Source of the DNA: Mycolicibacterium vinylchloridicum
Lineage (GTDB): Bacteria; Actinomycetota; Actinomycetes; Mycobacteriales; Mycobacteriaceae
NCBI RefSeq assembly: GCF_013404075.1
Contig: NZ_JACBJQ010000006.1
Span: forward strand, 1-64,000
DNA length: 64,000 nt
Direction: 5' to 3'
Below the pieces are notes generated by a model. That model worked only from the letters and a program-made list of their open reading frames with translations. It was not told the origin of the DNA and did not search any database. Position 1 is the first letter of the stretch. Each line of letters begins with the position of its first letter. The position numbers were made by a program, and so were the translations under genes. Below, piece after piece: positions 8,059 to 16,952 of this stretch.

Positions 8059-9428
8059 CAGAAGAACCGCAGATAACGCTCTGACTCCCACGACGACACG
8101 TGGGCGTTGAACGAATCCCACTCCAACTTCTTCTCGGAGATGAACGAGTCGTACATCTCCGGTCCGAACACGTTGCGCACCAGCGGGTCTGCCTCCATCG
8201 CCTCGATCGCCTCACCGAGCGAACGGGGCAGCCAGCTGATCCCGCGGTCGATCAGCTCGGCTTCGGAGAGCCGGTAGAGGTTGTCGCGGTTGGGCTCTCC
8301 GGGGTCGAGCCCTTCGCGGACACCTTCCAGTCCGGCCGCCAGCATCAGCGCCCCACCGAGGTAGGGATTGTTGGCACTGTCGGCGGCCCGGCATTCGACC
8401 CGGCCGCCGCCCCTGGGGATTCGCAACATGTTGGTGCGGTTGTTGTCGCCGTAGCAGGCGAATACCGGCGCCCAGGTCAGTCCGGACATGCTGCCCTGCT
8501 TGACGAGCCGCTTGTAACTGTTGACGGTCGGCGCGATCACCGCGCAGATCGCCGGGGCGTGCCGCAGCACGCCTGCGATGAACTGATAGCCGAGTTCGGA
8601 CAGGCCGCAGCCGCGCGGATCATCGGGAGCGGCGAACGCGTTCACCCCGTCGGGGGTTGCCAGGGACATGTTGTAGTGCGCGCCGCTACCGGTCCGGTCG
8701 GCGAACGGTTTGGGCATCCAGGACGCGAACAGGCCGTGCTTGCGAGCGATTTCACCGACCATCATCCGGAAGAAGACGAAGCGGTCAGCCATCGAGACGA
8801 CGTCGGTGTAGGTGAAGTCGGTCTCGAACTGCCCGTTGCCGTCTTCATGGTCGAATGAGTAGACATCCCAGCCCAATTCGTTCATCGATGTGACAATCTC
8901 GTCCACCACACCGAAGTTGTGCAGCATGCCCCTCAGGTCGTAGCACGGCTTGTCGAGGTTGTCGTCCGTGCTGGCGGGCTCCGGTACGCCGGAGCTGTCG
9001 GACAGCAAGAAGAACTCGGTTTCGATGCCGAGGTTGAACGTGTAGCCCAGCGACGCCGCGTCAGCCGTCACCCGCTTGAGGATCTGCCTGCTGCACGCCT
9101 CGAAAGGTGTGGTTCCGATCCACAGATCGCCAGGAAACCAAGCGATCTCGCGGTTGAACGGCATGATGATCGCGGCGCTGAGGTCCGGGTGCGGAGCGAC
9201 CTCGTCGTCGTTGACATCCTGGGGCACCCCATCCAGCGCGGCGCCGGTGAACATCTCCGACCCGAGTGCGGCCTGGTGCAGATGGCCGAGCGGAACCATC
9301 TTCGCCTTCGGTTTGCCGTGCATGTCGACGAAGCTGATCGCCGCGTAGCGGACTCCGGCTGCGGTGAGCTTCTCGGCCACCTCGTCCACTTGCGCGTGCT
9401 GGGTCTTGCCGTTGAGCGTGGCGGTCAT
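8058..9428 (-). CDS. Glutamine synthetase-like gamma-glutamyl ligase (GlnT-type)
   Basis: 456 residues with a GS catalytic barrel: IETEFFLL, YSFDHEDGNGQFETDF (Glu metal ligands), GSGAHYNMSL (ATP/metal) and NNRTNMLRIPRGGGRVECRAADSANNPYL (Arg and Glu of the active site). It lacks the adenylylation context of housekeeping GlnA and resembles GlnT or amine-specific ligases such as N-methylglutamyl or gamma-glutamylpolyamine synthetases. Its Rieske and creatininase neighbours support ligation of glutamate to an amine substrate rather than ammonia assimilation. It sits 10 bp downstream of the Rieske gene. Confidence 0.8.
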   Translation of the reverse strand: MTATLNGKTQHAQVDEVAEKLTAAGVRYAAISFVDMHGKPKAKMVPLGHLHQAALGSEMFTGAALDGVPQDVNDDEVAPHPDLSAAIIMPFNREIAWFPGDLWIGTTPFEACSRQILKRVTADAASLGYTFNLGIETEFFLLSDSSGVPEPASTDDNLDKPCYDLRGMLHNFGVVDEIVTSMNELGWDVYSFDHEDGNGQFETDFTYTDVVSMADRFVFFRMMVGEIARKHGLFASWMPKPFADRTGSGAHYNMSLATPDGVNAFAAPDDPRGCGLSELGYQFIAGVLRHAPAICAVIAPTVNSYKRLVKQGSMSGLTWAPVFACYGDNNRTNMLRIPRGGGRVECRAADSANNPYLGGALMLAAGLEGVREGLDPGEPNRDNLYRLSEAELIDRGISWLPRSLGEAIEAMEADPLVRNVFGPEMYDSFISEKKLEWDSFNAHVSSWESERYLRFF

Positions 9429-9438
9429 CGTTTCCCTT

Positions 9439-10602
9439 TCAGCCTGCCGAGGCGAGATCGTCTGTCTTGCCGATGATTCCGAGCTCGCGCCCGAGATAGC
9501 GGTAGAACTCCCAGAGCGGACGTTCCAGATGTGACAGGCGACCGGTGGAGCTCACCCCCGACCGGATCGCCCGCTGTACCGCCGCGCAGACGTCGAGGTC
9601 TTCGCGATGGATATCGCAGATCATCTTGATCAGCTCACTACGACGGGCGTCGAGGCCCGGCGCGGCCAGCGCGGCCGGTGACATGCAGATGTCGAGGAAC
9701 AGGTCGATCTTGCCGGCACCGACCGGAAGAACCTTGAGCCAGTAGAAGTAGCCGGGCCCCATGGCGATCTGCAACAACGGGTAGGCGATGAAGATGAGTG
9801 ACTTGTGCGAATGTTCGGGACTCAACGTCGGCGCGCCCGGCGACAAGAACGGCGGGTCCGCGGGATAGCCGGGCGCCTGCTGCGACCACATCGTGGTGAA
9901 GTAGTCGCCGACCTCGCCGGTGTAGCTCAGCGCCGCCGGGAACTGCTCCTCCAGCGAGCCGCGGTGCGGGCCCATGTGGTGGTAGCACTCCATGAAGTTG
10001 TCCACCATGATCTTCCAGTCCCAGTCGCAGATTCCCCACTCGGTCTGCTCGACGGTCTGGTAGTTCTCGAAATCGTAGGGATCGACGACCGGTTCGAGGG
10101 CCGCATACTGCTCGGCGACGGGGCTTGCCTGGCCGTCGATGTTGACGAACACGAAGCCTTTCCACACGTCGTGACGGAACTGCTTGAGCGCCCAGTCTTT
10201 CCGCTCGAATCCCGCGGACTGCTTCATCTCCGGCGCGCCCGCCAGATGGCCGTCCAGGCCGAAGGACCAGAGGTGGTAGGGGCATTGCAGCACCCCGGCC
10301 GCGCCGGCACCACTGCATACCTCCATCCAGCGATGGGTGCAGTTGCGGGACAACACCCGGATGTCGTCGTTGCGGTCGCGGGTCACCACCAACGGCATGC
10401 CGAGGATGTCGATGCTGTAGTAGCTGCCCGGCGTGGCGAGCTGCTCGGTCCGGCACAGCGGAATCCAGCCACGCTTGAAGATGCGATCGACCTCGTCGGC
10501 GTAGAGGTCGTCGCTGCCGTAGGCCTCCGGCGGCAGGGTGATGGCGTTCTCAGGCGAGTCCACCGCGCAGGTGGTGGCGAGTCGGGAGTAATCGAATGAC
10601 AT
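9439..10602 (-). CDS. Rieske non-heme iron oxygenase, alpha subunit
   Basis: 387 residues. The [2Fe-2S] Rieske ligands are Cys88, His90, Cys107 and His110 (NCTH...CPYH). The mononuclear iron site is in DNFMECYHHMGPH, with His208 and His213 and nearby Glu205; an Asp later in the catalytic domain would complete the facial triad. ATG 10602 follows GAGGAACGGCA, a good ribosome site, so upstream in-frame residues are excluded. This class hydroxylates or demethylates quaternary amines, aromatics and other small molecules using reductase-supplied electrons; no reductase gene is next to it. First gene of the operon. Confidence 0.9.
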   Translation of the reverse strand: MSFDYSRLATTCAVDSPENAITLPPEAYGSDDLYADEVDRIFKRGWIPLCRTEQLATPGSYYSIDILGMPLVVTRDRNDDIRVLSRNCTHRWMEVCSGAGAAGVLQCPYHLWSFGLDGHLAGAPEMKQSAGFERKDWALKQFRHDVWKGFVFVNIDGQASPVAEQYAALEPVVDPYDFENYQTVEQTEWGICDWDWKIMVDNFMECYHHMGPHRGSLEEQFPAALSYTGEVGDYFTTMWSQQAPGYPADPPFLSPGAPTLSPEHSHKSLIFIAYPLLQIAMGPGYFYWLKVLPVGAGKIDLFLDICMSPAALAAPGLDARRSELIKMICDIHREDLDVCAAVQRAIRSGVSSTGRLSHLERPLWEFYRYLGRELGIIGKTDDLASAG

Positions 10603-10713
10603 TGCCGTTCCTCGTGTTGCGATGGAAAAGCGAGCGATGGCCGCCACAGGCGTCGTGACAGTGTCGACGGTACGGGCCGTCTGTAACTGTGCTGTTTCCG
10701 ATCAGTGAATGAC

Positions 10714-10799
10714 CTATTGAAACTCATTACGCCGATCGAGTGGTGATCACGAGATTTAGCGACCGGTTCTGGCCGGAAGGCCTCAATAGGCTATTGAAA
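10714..10799. promoter_or_regulatory. Repeated CTATTGAAA boxes and a 13-bp palindrome upstream of the Rieske operon
   Basis: CTATTGAAA occurs at 10714-10722 and again at 10791-10799. The second copy is part of CAATAG-G-CTATTG (10784-10796), a perfect inverted repeat. Both lie in the 269-bp divergent space between the Rieske gene (start 10602) and the RNase Z gene (start 10872). They are plausible operator half-sites for the operon's TetR regulator, but the assignment is inferred from position only. Confidence 0.35.
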
Positions 10800-10871
10800 A
10801 TAGCTCGGCACGCCGGACCAACGGGGTTCAATTGCCGCTCTGTCACGTCCCAGCGGGGTACTAATGACGCC

Positions 10872-11702
10872 ATGATCGACATCACGCTGCTGGGCACTGG
10901 AAGTCCGATGATCGACCCGAACCGCGCCGGACCGTCGACCCTGGTCAAAGCCGGCGAACAACTGTTCCTGGTGGACTGCGGGCGCGGGGCGCTGATGCGG
11001 GCCGCCGCAGCCGGTGTCGGCGCGGCCAACGTCACCGCGCTGCTGCTGACGCACCTGCACAGCGACCACATCACCGATTTGTCCGACGTCATCACCACCC
11101 GCTGGGTGACGACGTTCGTGCCCACCCCGCTGCCGATCATCGGCCCGCCGGGCACCAAGGCCGTCGTCGACGCGACGCTGGCCGCGCTGGCACCCGACAT
11201 CTCCTACCGGATCCACCATCACCCCGACATCACCGAACCGCCCTCGATTCAGGTGTACGAGTACACCGAGGGCCAGGTATGGGACGAGGGCGGTGTCCGG
11301 ATCACCGCCGCACCCACCGACCACCGGCCGGTCGAACCGACGCTGGGCTTCCGCGTCGAACACGACGGCGCGACGGTGGTGCTGGCCGGTGACACCGTGC
11401 CGTGCACCAGCCTGGACACGCTGGCGCAGGGAGCCGACGCCCTGGTACACACGGTGATCCGCGCAGACCTGGTCCAGCAGATACCGCTGCAACGTCTCCG
11501 CGACATCCTCGACTACCACTCGTCGGTCGAGCAGGCCGCGGCCACCGCGGCCCGCGCCGGGGTCGGCACGCTGGTGCTCACCCATTACGTGCCGCCGCTG
11601 GTTCCCGGGCAGGAGGATCAGTGGCGCGCACTGGCTGCCACCGAGTTCAGCGGACCGGTGGAAATCGGCGACGATCTGCTCCAGGTGTCCATCGGGAACT
11701 AA
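10872..11702 (+). CDS. rnz: Ribonuclease Z-like metallo-beta-lactamase (tRNA 3' processing)
   Basis: 276 residues with the MBL/RNase Z core: the THLHSDH motif at residues 60-66, an early Asp in [15 protein letters not shown]-type segment (LAGDTVPC) and a late His in VLTHYVPP. RNase Z endonucleases remove 3' trailers from tRNA precursors. ATG 10872 starts at [12 protein letters not shown], the usual N-terminus; upstream frame is non-coding. M. tuberculosis Rv2407 has this position. It is separated from the Rieske operon by a divergent promoter region and runs into the PepSY gene 27 bp downstream. Confidence 0.85.
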   Translation: MIDITLLGTGSPMIDPNRAGPSTLVKAGEQLFLVDCGRGALMRAAAAGVGAANVTALLLTHLHSDHITDLSDVITTRWVTTFVPTPLPIIGPPGTKAVVDATLAALAPDISYRIHHHPDITEPPSIQVYEYTEGQVWDEGGVRITAAPTDHRPVEPTLGFRVEHDGATVVLAGDTVPCTSLDTLAQGADALVHTVIRADLVQQIPLQRLRDILDYHSSVEQAAATAARAGVGTLVLTHYVPPLVPGQEDQWRALAATEFSGPVEIGDDLLQVSIGN

Positions 11703-11729
11703 ACCACCGCCGCGCACGACTGATGTGCG

Positions 11730-13280
11730 ATGACGACGACGGCAGAACCCTCGACACGACGCGCTGACTCCGCGGTGCTGCGCCGGATCTGGCGGCTGCA
11801 CTTCTGGGTGGGATTGTTCGCGGCCCCGGTCCTGGTGGTCCTGGCCTGCTCCGGGCTGGTGATCCTCTACAGCCAGCCGCTGGACGCCTGGACCAACAAA
11901 CACCTGCTGGTGGTCGAGCCGGGACCGGAGACCGTGCCGCTGGACGCCCAGGTCGCCACCGCCAAGCAACACGTCAGCGCCACCGACACACTCGAGGCGG
12001 TCACCCCGCCTGACAGTCCGACCGGGTCGACACGCATGGACTTCTCGGCCGCCGACGCGCAGGGCTATCCGCAGGCCGAGGCCAACGTGATCCAGGTGTT
12101 CGTGGATCCGTACACCGGCGCGTATCTGGGCCAGCGCGATCAGCTGTCCGGTTTGGTCGGCTGGGCCAATCAGCTGCACCGGATGTTCGGCAACGACGGG
12201 CCGCACGTGCAGCTGCCGTCCTTGGGACACCTGATCAACCCGTCGGCGTATCCCGAGTCCACGATCCCGGTCGGGATCGGCAACCTCTGGATGGAGCTGA
12301 CTGCGACGTGGATTCTGGTGCTGCTGGGCACCGGCATCTATCTGTGGTGGCCGCGGGCGATCGAGGCCGCCAAGCCGCTGCTGAAGGTCCGGTGGCGACA
12401 AGGTGGCCGGGTCCGGTGGCGTGACGTGCACGCGCTGACCGGCGTGATCATTGCCGTCATCCTGGCCGGCTACGTCCTGTCCGGGATGACCTGGACGCGC
12501 TACTGGGGTGAGAACTGGCGAGCGGTCACCGCCACAGTCACGCCCTCGAGCGAGATCGATGCTCCCTCGACTCCGGCGAAGCTCGGCGACTACGACCGGC
12601 TGGGCCGGCGCATCGCCTGGGCGGCGACCGACGATCCGATCTATGCCTCGCAACCCGACGGCACCGGTGCAGCCCGGCTGTCCTACGCCGACATCGACAA
12701 GATCGCGAAGGACGAGCACATGGTGCCCGGCTACTCGATCTTCCCGCCGTCGGACTCCAGCGAGGATGGCACGACGGTGTTCGGCAGCTACACCGTGGTC
12801 AACCGCTGGCCGCAACGGGTCTCCGAACAACGCACGCTGTACCTCAACCAGTTCACCGGCGCGACGATCACCAACGCGACCGCCGCTCAGGACGGCGCGC
12901 TGTCGAAATTGACCAGTTTCGGGATCGCGATGCACATGGGCAACCAAATGGGTTGGCTGACACGCATTTCGGCCACCGTCGCCTGCCTCGGCGTCCTGCT
13001 CAGCGCGCTGACGGGCCTACTGATGTGGTGGAAGCGCCGCCCGTCCGGACAGAGCGGACTGCCCGGTCCGGCCAGTGCGGCGACGCGCACCAACACACCG
13101 AAGCGGGCGATGGTGACCGTTGCCGTCGTCGCAATCGTGCTCGGGATCTTGTTCCCCGCGTTCGGCATCTCGCTGATCGTGGTGCTCGTCGCCGAGGCGA
13201 TCATCGCCGCCCGGCGTGATCACGCCAGCCGGGTGACCTCCACCACCACGTCCAAGTCGGTGGACCCCTCCCCGGAGTAG
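11730..13280 (+). CDS. PepSY-associated transmembrane protein
   Basis: 516 residues. The N-terminal helix (RRIWRLHFWVGLFAAPVLVVLACSGLVILY) starts with the RxxHxxxGL motif of PepSY_TM proteins. Further membrane segments lie near 190-210 (MELTATWILVLLGTGIYLWW), 235-255, 425-450 and 470-495, with two large outside loops. The His-bearing helices (LHFWVG, DVHALTG, AMHMGNQMGW) suggest heme or metal binding, as in siderophore-iron reductase relatives. Likely role: membrane redox or metal handling. Its last 61 bp overlap the end of the convergent transglutaminase gene. Confidence 0.8.
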   Translation: MTTTAEPSTRRADSAVLRRIWRLHFWVGLFAAPVLVVLACSGLVILYSQPLDAWTNKHLLVVEPGPETVPLDAQVATAKQHVSATDTLEAVTPPDSPTGSTRMDFSAADAQGYPQAEANVIQVFVDPYTGAYLGQRDQLSGLVGWANQLHRMFGNDGPHVQLPSLGHLINPSAYPESTIPVGIGNLWMELTATWILVLLGTGIYLWWPRAIEAAKPLLKVRWRQGGRVRWRDVHALTGVIIAVILAGYVLSGMTWTRYWGENWRAVTATVTPSSEIDAPSTPAKLGDYDRLGRRIAWAATDDPIYASQPDGTGAARLSYADIDKIAKDEHMVPGYSIFPPSDSSEDGTTVFGSYTVVNRWPQRVSEQRTLYLNQFTGATITNATAAQDGALSKLTSFGIAMHMGNQMGWLTRISATVACLGVLLSALTGLLMWWKRRPSGQSGLPGPASAATRTNTPKRAMVTVAVVAIVLGILFPAFGISLIVVLVAEAIIAARRDHASRVTSTTTSKSVDPSPE

Positions 13281-14059
13281 ATGCCCTTCAATGGGGTCAC
13301 GTCGGCGTAGTCGCGGCCGACCCCGACGCTGATGTACTGCTCGTTGATCTGAGAATCGTTGGTGGGGTCGTAGTTCCACCAACTGCCCGTCCAGGCCTGG
13401 ATCCAGGCGTGACTCTGGCCGTCGACGGTGTCACCGACCTTCGCGTTGCGTTTGGGATGTAGATACCCCGAAACGTAGCGCGACGGAATTCCCATGCTCC
13501 GCAACAGAATCAGTGTCAGGTGCGCGAAATCCTGGCAGACACCCTTCCCCTCGCGCAGGGCGTCGACGCCCGAGGAGTGCACACCCGTGGTGCCGGGGAC
13601 GTAGTTCAGTTCGCTATGCGCCCACTGGGCGGCGGCGATAACCGCCGCTTGCGGGTCGTTCTCCTTGACGATGCGCCTGCCGACCCGCTCGAGGCGCTTG
13701 CTCACCGGGGTGTAGTGGGTGGCGCTGAGCACCTCATCGAAGCGGTCCCGAACCGCCTCGGAAGCGAGCTCGTTCCAGGACACTTCGTCAGTCGGGGCTT
13801 CGTCCTCCTCGGTCTCGACCACCGACGATGCCGTCACCTCGAGTTCGGTGTGTGGCGCGTGCAGGTCGAAAGCCGTTACCGCAGTGCCCCAATAGTCGAC
13901 GTAGCGGTAGGACCGAGTGGCCGGAATGGTCTCGACGCGGTTGAGGATGACGTTCTGCCGTGAATCCGAGCGCGGCGTGAGCCGCGCTTCGTTGTAAGAA
14001 GCCGTGACCGGCGATTTGTAGGCATAGCCCGTCGCGTGCACTACCCGCATCCGCCACAT
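13220..14059 (-). CDS. Transglutaminase-like protein
   Basis: 279 residues: an N-terminal bacterial transglutaminase-associated beta domain (MRVVHATGYAYKSPVTASYNEARLTP), then the papain-like core with the Cys (GKGVCQDFAHL), His (GQSHAWIQAW) and Asp (NYDPTND) triad intact. Start ATG 14059 follows GAGGAGCAGCTG. It lies 67 bp after the alpha-E gene. The trio with alpha-E and circularly permuted ATP-grasp proteins is widespread in bacteria and has been predicted to make and cut peptide or amide bonds on an unknown product. M. tuberculosis Rv2409c is the counterpart. Confidence 0.85.
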   Translation of the reverse strand: MWRMRVVHATGYAYKSPVTASYNEARLTPRSDSRQNVILNRVETIPATRSYRYVDYWGTAVTAFDLHAPHTELEVTASSVVETEEDEAPTDEVSWNELASEAVRDRFDEVLSATHYTPVSKRLERVGRRIVKENDPQAAVIAAAQWAHSELNYVPGTTGVHSSGVDALREGKGVCQDFAHLTLILLRSMGIPSRYVSGYLHPKRNAKVGDTVDGQSHAWIQAWTGSWWNYDPTNDSQINEQYISVGVGRDYADVTPLKGIYSGEGSTDLDVVVEVTRLA

Positions 14060-14126
14060 CAGCTGCTCCTCTTCTTCGTCGGCTCTTCGCCCGAGAGGCT
14101 CATCGCTGCACAAGCGCTCATCAACG

Positions 14127-15104
14127 TCAGATCTCCCCTTCTTCGATGACCAGCGCGCCGTGCTGCCCGGCATCCGACCACGCCACCCACGGGGCGGAGT
14201 GGAAGTACTGCAGCGCCACCGCTTCTCCGACGTCGCGGCAGGTCTCCTGCAGGCTCGCGAGCCGTTCTTCCAGCGACTCGAGCAGCACGCCGGGTTGGAT
14301 GAATTCCAGCTCGCTGCGCGCCCTGCCCAGCAGCCGCTGAGCTTCTGCGGTGGAGCCGACTCGGTTGTGCGCACGGTGCATGAGCTCGTCGAGACTGTGC
14401 TCGGCCAGCTTGAGCGAGTAGTAGATCGACCGCGGGAAAAGCCGGTCCAGCAACATGAATTCGACGACCCGACTGGCGTCGAGCACACCGCGGTAGGTAC
14501 GCAAGTAGGTGTCGTGGGCGCCGGCCGAGCGCAACACCGTCACCCATGCCGGCGAAGAGGCGCTGTCCCCGACCCGGGACAGCAAGAGCCGCACCGTCAT
14601 ATCGACGCGCTCGATCGCGCGGCCCAGCACGAGGAAGCGGTAGCCGTCGTCGCGGGACAATGTGGAGTCGGCCAGTCCCGCGAACATCGCCGCCCGGCCC
14701 TCGATGAAGCTGAAAAACTCGTGCGGGCCGAGCCTGCGAGCCGCGCGCTCACGTTCGGCCAGCGCATTGTAGGTGGTGTTCAGGCACTCCCACATGTCCG
14801 AGGAGGTGACTTCCCGTGCAGAGCGGGCGTTTTCACGCGCCGCCGAGATCGCATCGACGATCGAGCAGCCGCCTTCCAGATCTCGGCTGAACGCCACCAG
14901 ATCGGTCAGCGACCACAGGTCGAGCTGATGTTTGGGCGGCTCGATGCCCAACACCTGCAGCAAGATGCGGGACGTCTGGTCGGGGTCGACGCTGGAGTCC
15001 TCGAGGAGCTGGTGGACCGTGATGTCGAGGATGCGGGCGGTGTCGTCGGCCCGTTCCACGTAGCGGCCGATCCAATAGAGCGCTTCGGCATTGCGGGCCA
15101 ACAT
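14127..15104 (-). CDS. Alpha-E domain protein
   Basis: 325 residues, all helical, beginning MLARNAEALYWIGRYVERADDTARIL, which is the family signature. Conserved Glu/Arg pairs appear throughout (LGRAIERVDMTVRLLLSRVG). The family always travels with circularly permuted ATP-grasp and transglutaminase genes, and no activity is established. Start ATG 15104 shares one base with the upstream stop (TGATG), so translation is coupled to the ATP-grasp gene. Counterpart of Rv2410c. Confidence 0.85.
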   Translation of the reverse strand: MLARNAEALYWIGRYVERADDTARILDITVHQLLEDSSVDPDQTSRILLQVLGIEPPKHQLDLWSLTDLVAFSRDLEGGCSIVDAISAARENARSAREVTSSDMWECLNTTYNALAERERAARRLGPHEFFSFIEGRAAMFAGLADSTLSRDDGYRFLVLGRAIERVDMTVRLLLSRVGDSASSPAWVTVLRSAGAHDTYLRTYRGVLDASRVVEFMLLDRLFPRSIYYSLKLAEHSLDELMHRAHNRVGSTAEAQRLLGRARSELEFIQPGVLLESLEERLASLQETCRDVGEAVALQYFHSAPWVAWSDAGQHGALVIEEGEI

Positions 15105-16696
15105 CAGTGCATCACCTGCTGCTGCTGTTGCTGTTGCTGGCCTTGTTGCTGTCCTTGCTGTTGCTGGCCTTGCTGCTGCTGACCGGAGGATTCGGAGCCC
15201 TTCTCGGCCACCGGATTCTTGGCGGGTTTGGGGATCTTGCGGACGACCTCGGCGGCGCCGAGCTCGCGGGCCGCCACCGACGTCTTCGAGGCCAGCACCC
15301 AGGTGTCCTTGGACCCGCCGCCCTGACTGGAATTCACCACCAGCGAGCCCTCGATCAATGCGGTGCGGGTCAGGCCGCCGGGCAGCACCCACACCTCCTC
15401 GCCGTCGTTGACGGCGAACGGTCGCAGGTCGACGTGCCGCGGCGCCAGCGCATCCCCGACCTTGGTCGGCACCGTGGACAACTGCACCACCGGCTGCGCG
15501 ATCCAGCCGCGCGGGTCGCCGATGACCTTCTTACGAATCGTGGCCAGTTCCTTTTCCGAGGCGTCCGGGCCGAACACGATCCCGTACCCGCCGGAGCCCT
15601 CGACCGGTTTGATCACGAGCTCGTCGAGTCGGTCGAGGACCTCTTCGCGTTCGTTGTCGAGCCAGCAGCGCAGCGTGTCGACGTTGGCCAGCGACGGCTT
15701 TTCGCCGAGGTAGTACTCGATGATGGTCGGCACATAGGTGTAGACCAGCTTGTCGTCGCCGACGCCGTTACCGACCGCGCTGGAGATCACCACATTGCCG
15801 GCGCGTGCGGCGTTGAGCAGGCCCGCCACCCCCAGCACGGAGTCGGGGCGGAACTGCATCGGATCGAGGAAGTCGTCGTCGATGCGGCGGTAGATCACGT
15901 CGACCTGGCGCTCACCCTCGGTGGTGCGCATGTAGACGACGTTGTCGCGACAGAACAGATCGCGGCCCTCGACCAGTTCGACACCCATCTGGCGGGCCAG
16001 CAGGGAGTGCTCGAAGTAGGCGGAGTTGAACGGGCCCGGGGTCAGGACGACGACGGTGGGGTCGGCCTCGTTGGTTGCCGCGGCGTTGCGCAGCGCCCGA
16101 AGCAGGTGCGACGAGTAGTCGCCGACCGCGCGCACCCGGTGGGTGGCGAACAGATTCGGGAAGACCCGTGCCATCGTGCGCCGGTTCTCCATGACATAGG
16201 AGACGCCCGACGGTGAACGCAGGTTGTCCTCCAGCACCCGGAACGTGCCCTGGGCGTCACGGACCAGGTCGATGCCGGCAACGTGGATGCGCACCCCGTT
16301 GGGCGGATTGATCCCGGCGGCCTGCCGGTGGAAGTGCTCGCAGGACGTGATCAACCGGCGCGGGATGACGCCGTCGCGCAGGATCTCCTGGTCGCCGTAG
16401 ATGTCGTCGAGGTACATCTCCAGCGCCTTGACCCGCTGGGTGATGCCGCGCTCGAGCCGGGACCATTCGGCGGCGGAGATGACGCGGGGCACCAAGTCGA
16501 GCGGGAATGGCCGCTCCTGACCGGACAGCGAGAAGGTGATGCCCTGGTCAATGAAGGCGCGGCCGAGCGCCTCGGCCCTGGCTTCCAGCTCCTCGGCGTC
16601 CGACGGGGCGAGTTCGGCGAAGATCCCCTTGTACGGCCCGCGGACGTTGCCCTGGTTGTCGAACATCTCGTCGAAGGCCTTGGCGTATGAGCCCAT
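15104..16696 (-). CDS. Circularly permuted ATP-grasp type 2 protein with polyglutamine tail
   Basis: About 530 residues. The CP_ATPgrasp_2 domain includes RPFPLDLVPRVI, VLEDNLRSPSGVSY, VVLTPGPFNSAYFEHSLLA and DELVIKPVEGSGGYGIVFGP, the ATP-grasp lysine and glycine-rich loop. Predicted to join a carboxylate to an amine. The last ~27 residues are runs of 3-8 Gln separated by single Gly, ending VMH, an unusual feature for this family. The start is uncertain: ATG 16696 (MGSYAKAFDEMF) begins at the conserved part, while a GTG at 16795 would add 33 residues. Neither has a strong ribosome site. First gene of the trio, counterpart of Rv2411c. Confidence 0.85.
   Translation of the reverse strand: MGSYAKAFDEMFDNQGNVRGPYKGIFAELAPSDAEELEARAEALGRAFIDQGITFSLSGQERPFPLDLVPRVISAAEWSRLERGITQRVKALEMYLDDIYGDQEILRDGVIPRRLITSCEHFHRQAAGINPPNGVRIHVAGIDLVRDAQGTFRVLEDNLRSPSGVSYVMENRRTMARVFPNLFATHRVRAVGDYSSHLLRALRNAAATNEADPTVVVLTPGPFNSAYFEHSLLARQMGVELVEGRDLFCRDNVVYMRTTEGERQVDVIYRRIDDDFLDPMQFRPDSVLGVAGLLNAARAGNVVISSAVGNGVGDDKLVYTYVPTIIEYYLGEKPSLANVDTLRCWLDNEREEVLDRLDELVIKPVEGSGGYGIVFGPDASEKELATIRKKVIGDPRGWIAQPVVQLSTVPTKVGDALAPRHVDLRPFAVNDGEEVWVLPGGLTRTALIEGSLVVNSSQGGGSKDTWVLASKTSVAARELGAAEVVRKIPKPAKNPVAEKGSESSGQQQQGQQQQGQQQGQQQQQQQQVMH
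15107..15187. repeat. CAG/CAA-rich low-complexity repeat encoding polyglutamine
   Basis: On the minus strand this is a run of CAG and CAA codons broken by single GGC/GGA codons, in units of 3-8 Gln followed by Gly. It ends one Val-Met-His before the stop of the ATP-grasp gene. Such triplet-like repeats are prone to slippage. Confidence 0.8.
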
Positions 16697-16952
16697 GTTG
16701 TTGTAGCCGCCGAAGATATGGTCGTGTTTATGCGGCTGTCGCGAACCGTTGCGTGACGACCGGCTGGCTTCCGAAGGCAGGGTACGAAGGCTCACCCGTC
16801 ACATGCTGCCGCAACATCGCCGTTTCGGCAGGCCAGTGAGCTCCGCTTTGGGAGATTGATGCCCAGACTGGTACCCTGAACAGTCGCTGCACGTGGGCCC
16901 GGCGGCCCCGGCAAGACAGAGACCCCCAAGCTTGAAGACGAGGAACTAACGC

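Noticed and set aside
10791..12947. 718-codon frame antisense to RNase Z and PepSY genes
   Set aside because: Composition is typical of antisense GC-rich DNA and it spans two genes with clear motifs.
15107..16216. Leu-rich open frame that looks like a membrane protein
   Set aside because: It is the complement of the polyglutamine codons; no ribosome site and no conserved part.
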